Positions 54,459 through 63,896 of a stretch of 64,000 bases of DNA are shown one piece after another. Made by a program: the position numbers and the translations under genes. Source of the stretch: Mucilaginibacter sp. (GTDB taxonomy: Bacteria > Bacteroidota > Bacteroidia > Sphingobacteriales > Sphingobacteriaceae). Each line of letters starts with the position of its first letter. Position 1 is the stretch's first letter. The notes under the pieces are model-generated. The model did not search any database and was not told the origin of the DNA. It saw only the letters and a program-made list of their open reading frames with translations. The stretch lies in the NCBI GenBank assembly GCA_028288025.1, contig JAQBOM010000001.1, forward strand, positions 124,001-188,000, in the 5' to 3' direction.

Positions 54459-56315
54459 TTAGCCGGCAGGTGATGCCTGCGCAGCCTTTTGCAATTTTTT
54501 CTCTTCTCTTTTTTTCTTGCGTTCGGCCCTGCGCTGTTTGCGCATCTCTTTGCGCGTAAGGCGGTCTTTTTTATTGGCGGCATTCTGGCTAATGCGTGTG
54601 GCTGCGGCTTGTTGTGCTTCTTTAGTTATGCCTGCACAGGGTTTAATTCCCGCCAGCAGGGTTTTCCACAGGGTTTTAAAAAATGGCGAGGTCCGTGGCC
54701 GCGCATATACAACATTAAACGACCTGGGTGTTTCGCCGGGATTGTCCGGGTTATTATGTTTAATGATGAATACATTTGTAAACAACGAAGCTATTTGTTT
54801 TTTCTTCAATACCGCGTTGGCTGTATCGGCATTCATCAGGCTTATCTCCAGGTTGTTGTATAAGATGGACACAGGCCCCGTTGATCTATCGCGGTTACCC
54901 TTAATATCAAAATCGAAACGTTTAACGGTGCCTGTGCTGAACTTAATCATCGCCAGCGGAACAACTGCCGTATTGATTGTTGGCAGATCCATCGGGCCAA
55001 GGTGGCCCTTATAGCTGAAGCTATGTTTCTCATCAGTCAGGTTAAAACTAAAAAAAACATTCAGTTTTCCCCTATTCATGAAATAAGTAGTTAGCTGCGC
55101 GGTGGATATGCCATTTTTTTGTAAAGCCTCTTTTTGCGTGGTTATATTAAAAAGGTTTCCGCTGGTATTATTGAATGTAAGCGTGCCGGTTTTGTGTGAT
55201 TTTATATTGTACTCGGTATAATCGATGTTCAGATGATTTACGCTGATGGTATCGAGTTTTAAGGCAGTATTGAGTGTGTGTATAAGCACATTCGGAAATG
55301 TTTTCACCTTATCGGTACTGTCGGCAGCTGAAGGGTTCGGGTTGCTGAATATGGCAATTGCCCCGGAATTTAAGATAAGCTTCGAGGCCGTAAAAGTCCG
55401 GTATTTATGATAATTTAAAAAGTCAAAATTGTTTAGCTGGATCGAGTCGAGGCGGAACGTAAACCTATCGGCCATGCTCTTTCCAAAAAATACAACGGAC
55501 TTAACCGGCTGCATGGTGAACCCCGTAATATTTAAACGCGACGTTAATGTTGATAGCTTAAGGTTTTTTATATTATAGGCATATAAGCCGCTGGCCGATT
55601 TGCCTTTGTAGTTATTCAACTCGGCAACAATGTCGCGGCAGTATAGAAGCCTGCTTTTATCAGTTTGTGTAGCCGAGTCGATCAGCAGGTCAGTGGCGCT
55701 CAGGTTCATTTCCTTGAGTTCTGAGATTTCCAGTTTATTGCCCGAATAATCCTCGTAACGGAGCTTCACGTCACCTAATATGATGCTCCCTACCTGGATG
55801 GAATGCAAGCTCTTTGATATCTTCTGGTAGGCGGTCCGGTTATCTTTTACAACAGTATCTTTGGTATGATTTAGCTGATAGCTGACCTTTAACTCTGGAC
55901 TGTTAAGGATGATCTCGCCGATCTCGAGCTTATGCTGAAAATATAATTTGAAAGGATGGATATGCGATAAAGTAAGACGCTTAACATGCAGTTCAACCAG
56001 GTTATTCGGTGCAAGGTGCCTGCTTTTTTCGCTGTCGTAAACTCCGGCATTGGGTTTTAGCGTTATGTTGTAAATGACAATGGTACCACGGAGAACGTGT
56101 AGCTCAGCGGAAGAGAAATCAATATTATATAGCCCGTCGCTGCTTTTTGAAACAACATCTTTAACCTTGCCCGCCAATATAGGCGACCAATACTGGTTGA
56201 TTATAAATCCCAATATTAAAACCAGGGCGATAATAACCAATATTATCCTGGCAAGCACCCGCTGCCATCTCTCATTTAGAAAATCAAACGCCCCTTTTAG
56301 TTTTGGTAGTTTCAT
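54459..56315 (-). CDS. AsmA/DUF748-like envelope protein
   Basis: 618 residues: a single N-terminal membrane helix (about residues 20-42), then a long beta-rich periplasmic region beginning VKDVVSKSSDGLYNIDFSSAE, as in AsmA-like proteins that form elongated grooves for lipid transport. The C-terminal 50 residues are extremely basic (RLTRKEMRKQRRAERKKKRE) and end in a short Ala/Ser tail. Such a positively charged tail is not typical of E. coli AsmA. It is 69 bp from the head-GIN gene on the same strand. Confidence 0.7.
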   Translation of the reverse strand: MKLPKLKGAFDFLNERWQRVLARIILVIIALVLILGFIINQYWSPILAGKVKDVVSKSSDGLYNIDFSSAELHVLRGTIVIYNITLKPNAGVYDSEKSRHLAPNNLVELHVKRLTLSHIHPFKLYFQHKLEIGEIILNSPELKVSYQLNHTKDTVVKDNRTAYQKISKSLHSIQVGSIILGDVKLRYEDYSGNKLEISELKEMNLSATDLLIDSATQTDKSRLLYCRDIVAELNNYKGKSASGLYAYNIKNLKLSTLTSRLNITGFTMQPVKSVVFFGKSMADRFTFRLDSIQLNNFDFLNYHKYRTFTASKLILNSGAIAIFSNPNPSAADSTDKVKTFPNVLIHTLNTALKLDTISVNHLNIDYTEYNIKSHKTGTLTFNNTSGNLFNITTQKEALQKNGISTAQLTTYFMNRGKLNVFFSFNLTDEKHSFSYKGHLGPMDLPTINTAVVPLAMIKFSTGTVKRFDFDIKGNRDRSTGPVSILYNNLEISLMNADTANAVLKKKQIASLFTNVFIIKHNNPDNPGETPRSFNVVYARPRTSPFFKTLWKTLLAGIKPCAGITKEAQQAAATRISQNAANKKDRLTRKEMRKQRRAERKKKREEKKLQKAAQASPAG

Positions 56316-56632
56316 TATGTCTGGTTAGCCTGGCGTTTTTGTTTTTCTGATTATTTCTGTTCCTCTAAATGGTGAAGCTATTAAACAAAGTTACAATCCT
56401 GTCAACTGTTCCCCACTCACCTGCCTGAAAACAGCTTTTTTATGCAATTGTTCTCTGTAATACTCAATTTACCGCTAATATCTTAAATAGCGCTTTTTTC
56501 ACCAAACATATTTATTTCACTCTTCTCCATTAACAAAGCGCAAGTCACTGCAATTATCAAAAAATTGTTACTGACAATCTGTCACGCTATTTATATTTTA
56601 TGTACTTTTGCGGACTAATTTGATCATAACGA
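56316..56632. other. Promoter region upstream of miaB
   Basis: No gene seen. A TGACA-ATC-TGTCA inverted repeat (56572-56584) and a TACTTTTG -7 element (56603-56610) lie just before miaB. The rest is plain AT-rich DNA between divergent genes. Confidence 0.55.
56603..56610 (+). promoter_or_regulatory. -7 promoter element of miaB
   Basis: TACTTTTG matches TAnnTTTG and is followed by a start codon 23 nt downstream. The -33 TTG is not obvious. The upstream inverted repeat TGACA/TGTCA may be an operator overlapping this promoter. Confidence 0.5.
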
Positions 56633-58132
56633 ATGGATTTACTGATTCCGGATAAAGTGCACGACGAAGCCCGGCAGGGGGAAGCATTATTATTAGAACC
56701 GCTGAGTAATACAACCAATAACCGTAAGCTTTATATCGAAAGTTATGGCTGCGCCATGAATTTCTCCGATAGCGAGATCGTAGCGTCTATTTTGCTTGAA
56801 AAAGGATTTGAAACAACATCAGATTATAATGTTGCCGACGTTATTTTTATAAACACCTGCTCTATCCGCGAAAACGCTGAACAACGCGTTCGCAATCGCT
56901 TAAAGGAATTTACCATTGCCAAAGTAAGAAACCCGGGATTAATAGTAGGTGTGCTGGGATGTATGGCCGAGCGCTTAAAATCAAAATTTCTTGAAGAGGA
57001 AAAACTGGTCGATGTAGTAGTTGGCCCGGATGCTTACCGCGACCTGCCGAACCTTATTGAACAGGTTGACGGCGGCCAAAGGGCGGTTAATGTGCTGCTA
57101 TCGCGCGAGGAAACTTATGCCGATATAAGCCCCGTACGTTTAAACAGCAACGGCATCAATGCTTTCGTGTCCATAATGCGCGGATGCGATAACATGTGTT
57201 CGTTCTGCGTTGTTCCCTTTACTCGCGGCCGTGAGCGCAGCCGTGATCCGCAGTCAATAGTTAACGAATGTACCGACCTGTTTAACAGGGGGTACCGCGA
57301 GGTTACCTTGTTGGGGCAAAACGTTGATTCGTATAAGTGGAAGTCGGAAGTCGGAGGTCAGAAGTCTGAAGTCAGAAATCTGAATGGCGAATTTGAAGTA
57401 CAAAAAGAAGTCGCCCCTACCGGAGGAGATTTAGAGGGGGCTGCCGTCAATTTTGCCAGCCTGCTTGAAATGGTTGCTTCAGTTAGTCCTCAACTGCGTG
57501 TACGTTTTTCGACCTCGCATCCCAAAGATATCACCGACGAGGTGCTGCATACCATTAAAAAGCACGCTAACATTTGTAATTATATCCACTTGCCTGTTCA
57601 ATCCGGCAACAGCCGTGTGCTTGAACTGATGAACAGGACTTACGATCGGGGATGGTACATTAACCGCATCGATGCCATCAGGCGTATCATACCGGAGTGC
57701 GCCATATCAACGGATGTGATCACAGGTTTCTGCACCGAAACGGAAGAAGAGCACCAGGACACATTAAGCATGATGGACTACGTGCACTATGATTTTGCCT
57801 ATATGTTCATGTACTCCGAAAGACCGGGAACATTAGCTGCCAAACGGTATGCAGATGATATACCTGATGAGGTAAAGCGGAGACGTTTAAAAGAGATCGT
57901 GGCAAAACAGCAGGAGCATTCATATCTGCGTTTACAACTGCTTGTTGGCACAACCCAGAGAGTTTTGATAGAAGGGTTTTCAAAAAAATCGGATAATGAT
58001 TATTGCGGCAGAAGCGACCAGAACGCTATGGTGGTGTTCCCGGTAACGGAAAATTATAAACCCGGCCAATACGTAGATGTGCTGATTGACAGGTGCACAA
58101 CAGCAACTTTGCTGGGAAATGTAATTAGTTAA
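56633..58132 (+). CDS. miaB: MiaB tRNA methylthiotransferase with in-frame insertion
   Basis: 499 residues. UPF0004 N-terminal domain with three cysteines ([25 protein letters not shown]) that bind one Fe-S cluster; radical SAM motif CDNMCSFC; C-terminal TRAM-like domain ([11 protein letters not shown] onward). It adds a methylthio group to i6A37 of tRNAs reading UNN codons. Residues 237-272 (57341-57448), between the QNVDSYKW and [10 protein letters not shown] segments, are absent in typical MiaB. Their DNA resembles intergenic repeat tracts found elsewhere in this window. The insert lies in a surface loop of the radical SAM barrel, so activity may be kept. Confidence 0.93.
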   Translation: MDLLIPDKVHDEARQGEALLLEPLSNTTNNRKLYIESYGCAMNFSDSEIVASILLEKGFETTSDYNVADVIFINTCSIRENAEQRVRNRLKEFTIAKVRNPGLIVGVLGCMAERLKSKFLEEEKLVDVVVGPDAYRDLPNLIEQVDGGQRAVNVLLSREETYADISPVRLNSNGINAFVSIMRGCDNMCSFCVVPFTRGRERSRDPQSIVNECTDLFNRGYREVTLLGQNVDSYKWKSEVGGQKSEVRNLNGEFEVQKEVAPTGGDLEGAAVNFASLLEMVASVSPQLRVRFSTSHPKDITDEVLHTIKKHANICNYIHLPVQSGNSRVLELMNRTYDRGWYINRIDAIRRIIPECAISTDVITGFCTETEEEHQDTLSMMDYVHYDFAYMFMYSERPGTLAAKRYADDIPDEVKRRRLKEIVAKQQEHSYLRLQLLVGTTQRVLIEGFSKKSDNDYCGRSDQNAMVVFPVTENYKPGQYVDVLIDRCTTATLLGNVIS

Positions 58133-58205
58133 TTTGATGATTTGAAAATTCGAAGATGGCTTAATTCTCAAATTTTAAAATTGCCAAATTTTCAAATTGA
58201 AAACT
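58133..58205. repeat. Inverted pair of 8-bp-periodic tracts between miaB and the AAA+ gene
   Basis: Units of type ATTTGAAA repeat on the left (about 58137-58158). On the right (to about 58199) their complements repeat as AATTTTCA-type units; TTTGAAAATT and AATTTTCAAA can pair. A hairpin would form between the two genes. Confidence 0.65.
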
Positions 58206-59429
58206 ATGGAAATACAGGAAATAAAACAACGCTTCGGTATCATCGGCAATTCGCCTTTGCTTCACCGGGCCATAAATATAGCTAACCAGGTTGCGCCTAC
58301 GGATATCTCGGTTTTAATAACAGGAGAGAGTGGTAGTGGTAAAGAGGTTTTTTCGCACATCATACACCAGATGAGCCCGCGCAAGCACGGGCCATTTATA
58401 GCCGTAAACTGCGGCGCCATACCTGAAGGCACTATTGACTCGGAATTGTTCGGTCACGAAAAAGGGTCGTATACCGGCGCTGTTGGCGAGCGTAAGGGAT
58501 ATTTTGAAACCGTAAACGGCGGTACTATATTTTTAGATGAAATTGCCGAGATGCCTTTGGGCACGCAAGCGCGGTTGTTACGGGTTTTGGAATCGGGCCA
58601 GTACATCAGGGTGGGGTCTTCCAAGGTAGAGAAAACGAATGTGCGTGTTATTGCTGCTACAAACGTGGACGTGTACGAGGCGGTCAAAAATGGCAAATTC
58701 CGCGAGGACCTTTATTACCGGTTGAACACCGTTCCGCTACGCATACCACCTTTGCGCGACAGGAAGGAAGATATCTACTTATTATTCCGAAAATTTACGT
58801 CCGACTTTACCGATAAATACCGCACGCCGCCTATCCAGCTGGATGACGAAGCGCAGCAGGTATTGGTCAATTACTCGTGGCCTGGCAATGTCCGGCAGTT
58901 AAAAAATATGGCAGAGCAACTGGCCGTACTTGAGCGCGATCGCGTCATCACTGCACAAACACTGCTGAACTACCTCCCGCAGGAAGCAACCGGCAGAAAC
59001 CTGCCAATGCGCCTTGATCATCAAAAGGAAGATTTTTCGGAACGCGACATTTTATATAAAGTGCTGTTTGATATGAAGCGCGACATGGTCGAACTAAAAA
59101 AACTGGTGGCGGATATTATTGAACATGGCGGTGTTTCAGTTAATCATGCTAATAATTCACAGGCCATAAACCAGCTATATCGCGACATAGAATTACCCGG
59201 CACGTCCGAAGCGCAATTTACCTTACAGCATCCCGTTAATAACAACAATCAATATAATATCACCCACGATGCCGAAGAAGTTGAAGAGTCGCTTTCGTTA
59301 ATTGATAAGGAATCGGACCTTATCCGCAAGGCTCTAAAAAAACATAAAGGCAAACGCAAGCTGGCGGCAAATGAACTGGGGATATCGGAACGGACTTTAT
59401 ACAGGAAAATTAAAGAGCTAAATTTATAA
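58206..59429 (+). CDS. Sigma-54-type AAA+ transcriptional regulator without sensor domain
   Basis: 407 residues: an AAA+ domain from near the N-terminus (Walker A GESGSGKE, Walker B GGTIFLDEIAEMP, R-finger region FREDLYYRLN). A C-terminal Fis-type HTH (KLAANELGISERTLYRKIKEL) follows. The sigma-54 contact loop reads GSYTGA instead of GAFTGA. There is no receiver or GAF domain, so activity must be set by expression or partners. It heads the lptE-secG gene group, with which it shares tight spacing (lptE starts 1 nt after its stop). Confidence 0.9.
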   Translation: MEIQEIKQRFGIIGNSPLLHRAINIANQVAPTDISVLITGESGSGKEVFSHIIHQMSPRKHGPFIAVNCGAIPEGTIDSELFGHEKGSYTGAVGERKGYFETVNGGTIFLDEIAEMPLGTQARLLRVLESGQYIRVGSSKVEKTNVRVIAATNVDVYEAVKNGKFREDLYYRLNTVPLRIPPLRDRKEDIYLLFRKFTSDFTDKYRTPPIQLDDEAQQVLVNYSWPGNVRQLKNMAEQLAVLERDRVITAQTLLNYLPQEATGRNLPMRLDHQKEDFSERDILYKVLFDMKRDMVELKKLVADIIEHGGVSVNHANNSQAINQLYRDIELPGTSEAQFTLQHPVNNNNQYNITHDAEEVEESLSLIDKESDLIRKALKKHKGKRKLAANELGISERTLYRKIKELNL

Positions 59430-59430
59430 G

Positions 59431-59952
59431 ATGAAAAGAGCATCCGGATGGTTACTATTTATCGGTTTTATTTTGTTGTGGCAATCGTGCACTTATAATT
59501 TAAGTTTAAGTGGTTCATCAATACCGCCAACAATGAAGACTATACGGGTTGACTTTTTTGAGAATAATGCCCAGCTTGTGGTAAATACATTGAGCCGGCA
59601 ATTTACCGAGGCATTGAAAAGCCGCATTCGGAATACAACCCGCCTGGATGTTGTACAGGCCGGTGATGCCGATGCAATATTTTCGGGCAGTATTACCGAC
59701 TATACTATTGCCCCTGTTTCTATCCAGGCTACTAACAACAATGTTGCCCCTATAGCCGGCGCCAGCCGGTTAACGATAACGGTTAGGGTAAAATATGTTT
59801 ATGATGCAGATAAAAAGCTTAGTTTTGAAGAAACATTTTCGAGATACGAGGATTTTACCGGAGATATTGCTGCCAAAGAGCAGACGCTTATCTCGGACAT
59901 CAATAAGCAATTAACCGAAGATATTTTTAATAAAGCCTTTGCAAATTGGTAA
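59431..59952 (+). CDS. lptE: LptE family LPS-assembly lipoprotein
   Basis: 173 residues with a lipoprotein signal (LLWQSCTYNLS). The LptE core is visible: SGSSIPPTMKTIRVDFFENN, a long helix LSRQFTEALKSRIRN and DADAIFSGSITDYTIAPVSI. It partners LptD to insert LPS in the outer membrane. The position between the AAA+ regulator and a TPR protein is conserved in Sphingobacteriaceae by my recollection. Confidence 0.88.
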   Translation: MKRASGWLLFIGFILLWQSCTYNLSLSGSSIPPTMKTIRVDFFENNAQLVVNTLSRQFTEALKSRIRNTTRLDVVQAGDADAIFSGSITDYTIAPVSIQATNNNVAPIAGASRLTITVRVKYVYDADKKLSFEETFSRYEDFTGDIAAKEQTLISDINKQLTEDIFNKAFANW

Positions 59953-59974
59953 TCAATTTGTAGTTTCAAGCACC

Positions 59975-61165
59975 GTGGAGCAACAGTTTAACAACGAACA
60001 AAATGAATTTTTATGGATATTATTAGCCGATCCGGCCAATGATGGGTATGCGTATACGTCCGACTTGCAGCGCCTGGTTAATGACTTTCCACAAAGCGGT
60101 ATTTTGCACGCGCTGCTGGCACATTCCGACGACCGAAAGCATTTAAAACATGCGGCAGTTTATTTTAATCCGCATGCTTTGTTTAAGCTGATAAATGCTT
60201 CATCTGCGTTAAACGCGGTTTCTGATGAACGTATCGTCCTTCATGGAAAAAGCCGGCCGGATACGTCCCCGCAAGGTAAAAGCAATGACTTCGGCGCAGA
60301 GGTAATAACCGGCGTTGAGAGTGAAGATCAAGAGGAGCAGCATAGCGAAGTTATTGATCACGAGGCTGCAACTGAAGATCACCTGGAAGAAGCTATGACC
60401 GGCGAATTACATCATGATCATCGCCCTAATGAGGAAAATATCGAAGATGAAACCTACGAGGAAATTGTTGGCATTGAAAATATAAATACGCACTCTGTCC
60501 CGGCTTTAACAGATCAAGGAGACAGATCAATTGTAGAAAGTGTCGAATCGATTGACTTTTTTACGTTCGATAAAGCATTCGGCGAGCAGGAACCGGTAGC
60601 GGAAAAAGAGGTGTTACCACACGAAACCCAGGGCTTTGCCTACGGGCAGCACGATCTTTCAAAATATAACGACGATAAAATGCCATACACATTTATGTGG
60701 TGGCTTGATAAAACCCGCAGGGAACATGCCATAACGCTGCAGCCTTACGCTAAACCGCCCGCTGCAAACCCATATGCGGCAAAAAACCCAACAAACGAAC
60801 TGCAGCAGCAGTATTACGAGAATATTTTTCATTTAACGTCGCTTGAAGAATTAGGTAAAGATAGTATTGAGGCCCCCGCCGGTTTACAAACTAAACGTAA
60901 GGAGCATGAAATTATCGAGCGCTTTATACAGGAAGAACCCCAGATCAAACCGCAAAGCAGCGATAAGCTGGATAATGAAAACAAAGCCAAAAAAAGCGCA
61001 GAAGACCAGGATGAACTGGTAACCGAAACACTGGCTGCTATTTATACCGACCAGATGCTTTATCATAAAGCCATCGCATCGTACAAAAAATTGATGTTGA
61101 AATTCCCGGAAAAAAGCCGTTACTTTGCCGCGAAGATAGAACAGTTAGAAAAGAGAACCAATTAG
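59975..61165 (+). CDS. Acidic, disordered protein with C-terminal TPR
   Basis: 396 residues from the GTG at 59975 (a TTG at 59939 would overlap lptE by 14 nt). No ATG is available near the N-terminus. The first 100 residues are folded-looking, then follows a long acidic low-complexity stretch rich in E and D (about 110-210). A middle part contains MPYTFMWWLDKTRREHA. A final TPR unit (LAAIYTDQMLYHKAIASYKKLMLKFPEKS) ends the protein. It has no signal peptide. Function is unknown; it is co-transcribed with lptE and secG. Confidence 0.75.
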   Translation: MEQQFNNEQNEFLWILLADPANDGYAYTSDLQRLVNDFPQSGILHALLAHSDDRKHLKHAAVYFNPHALFKLINASSALNAVSDERIVLHGKSRPDTSPQGKSNDFGAEVITGVESEDQEEQHSEVIDHEAATEDHLEEAMTGELHHDHRPNEENIEDETYEEIVGIENINTHSVPALTDQGDRSIVESVESIDFFTFDKAFGEQEPVAEKEVLPHETQGFAYGQHDLSKYNDDKMPYTFMWWLDKTRREHAITLQPYAKPPAANPYAAKNPTNELQQQYYENIFHLTSLEELGKDSIEAPAGLQTKRKEHEIIERFIQEEPQIKPQSSDKLDNENKAKKSAEDQDELVTETLAAIYTDQMLYHKAIASYKKLMLKFPEKSRYFAAKIEQLEKRTN

Positions 61166-61173
61166 AATAAGAA

Positions 61174-61521
61174 ATGTATTTAGTATTATTGATCATAGCT
61201 ATTGTCGTTTGTGCCTTGCTGGTACTTATGGTATTGATACAAAACCCAAAGGGTGGCGGTTTATCATCAAATTTTTCGAGCTCATCTCAATTAATGGGCG
61301 TGCAAAAAACAGGCGACTTTTTAGAGAAAGGCACCTGGATATTGGCCATAACATTAATGGTTTTATGCCTTGCAATTAACGTCGCAGTGAAAAACGGAAC
61401 TGAAAAAAGCGCCGACCCACAGTTGAAAGAGAAGATCGATAAAGCTTCCAAACCATTGGCTCCTGCAAACGCGCCTGTAACATTGCCTGTTGCACCGCAG
61501 CCGAGGCCCGCTAAGAAGTAA
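61174..61521 (+). CDS. secG: Preprotein translocase subunit SecG
   Basis: 115 residues: two membrane helices (about 2-20 and 51-69) joined by the SecG loop QNPKGGGLSSNF and ending in a Pro/Ala-rich tail. It forms the SecYEG channel with SecY and SecE. The tail of about 40 residues is longer than in E. coli but common in Bacteroidota. A terminator follows. Confidence 0.93.
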   Translation: MYLVLLIIAIVVCALLVLMVLIQNPKGGGLSSNFSSSSQLMGVQKTGDFLEKGTWILAITLMVLCLAINVAVKNGTEKSADPQLKEKIDKASKPLAPANAPVTLPVAPQPRPAKK

Positions 61522-61540
61522 GCAGAATAATATAACAAAA

Positions 61541-61577
61541 GGGCTTTGACTGATGGATTTCGGTCGAAGCCTTTTTT
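61541..61577 (+). terminator. Terminator after secG
   Basis: GGCTTTGAC pairs with GTCGAAGCC (one G-U) around a 12-nt loop, followed by TTTTTT. It separates the secG operon from groES. Confidence 0.75.
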
Positions 61578-61761
61578 ATTAAGCTACTGACATGATGACA
61601 TTGCAGATTAAAGTAATGTTAATATTAAAAAATGTCACTCCCCTAAATCTGACAATACATCAGTAAAATATGCCAATTAGGTAAATTGCAATTGGTTGGC
61701 ATAATTGATGAGCACATGCACACAGAACTTAAATTTCTATAAAACTAATAATCGTATAACT

Positions 61762-62052
61762 ATGTCATTAAAAATTAAACCGATCGGTGACAGAGTAGTT
61801 GTGGAAGCTGCTCCTGCCGAAACTATGACCGCTTCTGGTATTTATATCCCGGAAACAGCGCAAGAAAAACCGCAAAAAGGTACCATTGTAGCAGTTGGAC
61901 CTGGTAAATATGCTGATTCAGGTAGCCTTATCCCTATTGGTGTTAATGTAGGCGACCAGGTTTTATATGGTAAATATGCCGGAACTGAAATTACCTATGA
62001 CGGTAAAGAGCTTTTAATTATGCGCGAATCAGATATTTTCGCGGTACTTTAA
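61762..62052 (+). CDS. groES: GroES co-chaperonin
   Basis: 96 residues starting MSLKIKPIGDRVVVEAA. The mobile loop (TMTASGIYIPETAQEKPQKG) and the C-terminal YDGKELLIMRESDIFAVL are typical. The ATG at 61762 gives the family length; the frame extends further upstream without a credible start. It caps GroEL and folds proteins with it. No CIRCE element was found upstream. Confidence 0.96.
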   Translation: MSLKIKPIGDRVVVEAAPAETMTASGIYIPETAQEKPQKGTIVAVGPGKYADSGSLIPIGVNVGDQVLYGKYAGTEITYDGKELLIMRESDIFAVL

Positions 62053-62151
62053 TCTAATTAAGGAATTATTGAAGGATTGAATTAATGATTGATTCTTTCT
62101 TTTATTAAATCAATAATTCACTAAATCACTAATTCAAAATTTAAAAAAATC
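62053..62151. repeat. Inverted pair of 8-bp-periodic tracts between groES and groEL
   Basis: Left tract: GGAATTAT TGAAGGAT and further units with period 8. Right tract (about 62105-62145) carries complementary units such as TAATTCAC and TAAATCAC. The two can pair into a long imperfect hairpin in the groESL message. Confidence 0.65.
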
Positions 62152-63789
62152 ATGGCAAAACAAGTTAAATACAATGTAGAGGCACGCGATGCCCTGAAGA
62201 GAGGCGTTGACCTTTTGGCAAACGCTGTTAAGGTAACGTTGGGTCCTAAAGGCCGTCACGTAATTATTGACAAAAAATTCGGTTCACCGGTTATCACTAA
62301 AGACGGGGTAACTGTAGCAAAAGAAATTGAGTTAAAGGATCCCATTGAAAACATGGGCGCCCAGATGTTAAAAGAAGTAGCATCAAAAACAGCAGACATT
62401 GCTGGTGACGGTACTACTACAGCTACTGTTTTAGCACAGGCAATTGTTACTGCCGGTATTAAAAACGTAGCAGCCGGTGCAAATCCGATGGATTTGAAGC
62501 GTGGTATCGACAAAGCTGTTAAAGTTGTTGTTGAGAACCTGAGATCGCAAAAACAAGATGTTGGTGATGATTTTGGTAAGATAAAGCAAGTTGCATCGAT
62601 CTCTGCAAATAATGATGAGATCATTGGCGAGATGATAGCTGATGCAATGAAAAAAGTTGGTACTTCGGGGGTGATCACCGTTGAAGAAGCAAAAGGAACT
62701 GAAACCGAAGTGAAAACTGTTGAAGGTATGCAGTTTGACCGCGGTTATCTTTCTCCATACTTTGTTACCAACTCCGACAAAATGGAAGTGGAACTGGAAA
62801 ACCCATATATCCTGATCTACGATAAAAAGATCTCTTCCATGAAAGAACTGCTTCCGATCCTGGAAAAGCAAGTTCAAACTGGCAAGCCTTTATTAATTAT
62901 AGCTGAAGATCTTGACGGCGAAGCGTTAGCTACCCTTGTAGTTAACAAGATCCGTGGCTCGCTGAAAGTTGCTGCTGTTAAAGCACCGGGCTTTGGCGAC
63001 CGTCGTAAAGCTATGCTTGAGGATATCGCTATCCTTACTGGTGGTACTGTGATCTCGGAAGAAAGAGGTTATAAATTAGAAAGCGCCGACCTTTCAATGT
63101 TAGGCCAGGCTGAAAAAATCTCCATTGATAAAGATAACACGACTATCATTGACGGTAACGGTAACCCCGATACCATTAAGGGCCGTATTAGCGAGATCAG
63201 GTCACAAATAGAAACCACTACTTCTGATTACGATAAAGAAAAATTGCAGGAGCGTTTAGCTAAATTATCAGGTGGTGTTGCTGTATTATATATCGGCGCT
63301 GCATCTGAAGTTGAAATGAAGGAAAAGAAAGACCGTGTTGACGATGCTTTACATGCAACCCGCGCGGCTGTTGAAGAAGGTATTGTTGCCGGTGGTGGTG
63401 TTGCATTCATTCGCGCAGTTGATGCCCTGGTAAACCTGAAAGGTGATAACGACGACGAGAATACCGGTATCCAGATCATCCGTCGTGCAATTGAAGAGCC
63501 TTTGCGCCAGATTTGCGAAAACGCAGGTATCGAAGGTTCTATCGTAGTGCAAAAAGTTAAAGAAGGCAAAGCCGACTTTGGTTACAATGCACGTACCGAT
63601 AAGTACGAAAATTTAATTGGAGCCGGTGTTATCGATCCTACTAAGGTAGGTCGCGTAGCATTAGAGAATGCAGCTTCAATTGCAGCTATGCTGTTAACTA
63701 CCGAATGTGTATTGGCTGACGAACCGGAAGATGAAAAAGCCGGTATGCCTCCAATGCATGGTGGCGGCGGTATGGGCGGCATGATGTAA
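62152..63789 (+). CDS. groEL: GroEL chaperonin
   Basis: 545 residues, full length. The ATP site is seen in [11 protein letters not shown] and [12 protein letters not shown]. The equatorial, intermediate and apical domains are all complete, and the tail ends GGMGGMM. It forms the 14-mer folding chamber with GroES. Nothing unusual was noticed. Confidence 0.97.
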   Translation: MAKQVKYNVEARDALKRGVDLLANAVKVTLGPKGRHVIIDKKFGSPVITKDGVTVAKEIELKDPIENMGAQMLKEVASKTADIAGDGTTTATVLAQAIVTAGIKNVAAGANPMDLKRGIDKAVKVVVENLRSQKQDVGDDFGKIKQVASISANNDEIIGEMIADAMKKVGTSGVITVEEAKGTETEVKTVEGMQFDRGYLSPYFVTNSDKMEVELENPYILIYDKKISSMKELLPILEKQVQTGKPLLIIAEDLDGEALATLVVNKIRGSLKVAAVKAPGFGDRRKAMLEDIAILTGGTVISEERGYKLESADLSMLGQAEKISIDKDNTTIIDGNGNPDTIKGRISEIRSQIETTTSDYDKEKLQERLAKLSGGVAVLYIGAASEVEMKEKKDRVDDALHATRAAVEEGIVAGGGVAFIRAVDALVNLKGDNDDENTGIQIIRRAIEEPLRQICENAGIEGSIVVQKVKEGKADFGYNARTDKYENLIGAGVIDPTKVGRVALENAASIAAMLLTTECVLADEPEDEKAGMPPMHGGGGMGGMM

Positions 63790-63851
63790 TATTTTAGTCA
63801 TTAGCCAGTCGTCATTAGTCATCCATATTTTGACTTAAGACTTACGATTCA
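63790..63851. repeat. 7-bp-periodic tracts after groEL
   Basis: AGTCATT-type units (63795-63825) are followed by a tract in the opposite orientation (GACTTAAGACTTACGA). Same design as the tracts at 11.1, 38.3, 58.2 and 62.1 kb. Confidence 0.6.
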
Positions 63852-63857
63852 AAAAAC

Positions 63858-63896
63858 AAATCCCTGTCTATTTTAATAGGCGGGGATTTTGTTTTT
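63858..63896 (+). terminator. Terminator after groEL
   Basis: A 13-nt arm starting AAATCCC (63858-63870) pairs with the arm ending GGGATTT (63877-63889), with two G-U pairs, followed by a T tail. No gene is visible after it before the window ends. Confidence 0.8.

Noticed and set aside
61578..61761. CIRCE heat-shock operator before groES
   Set aside because: No TTAGCACTC-N9-GAGTGCTAA or close variant is present.
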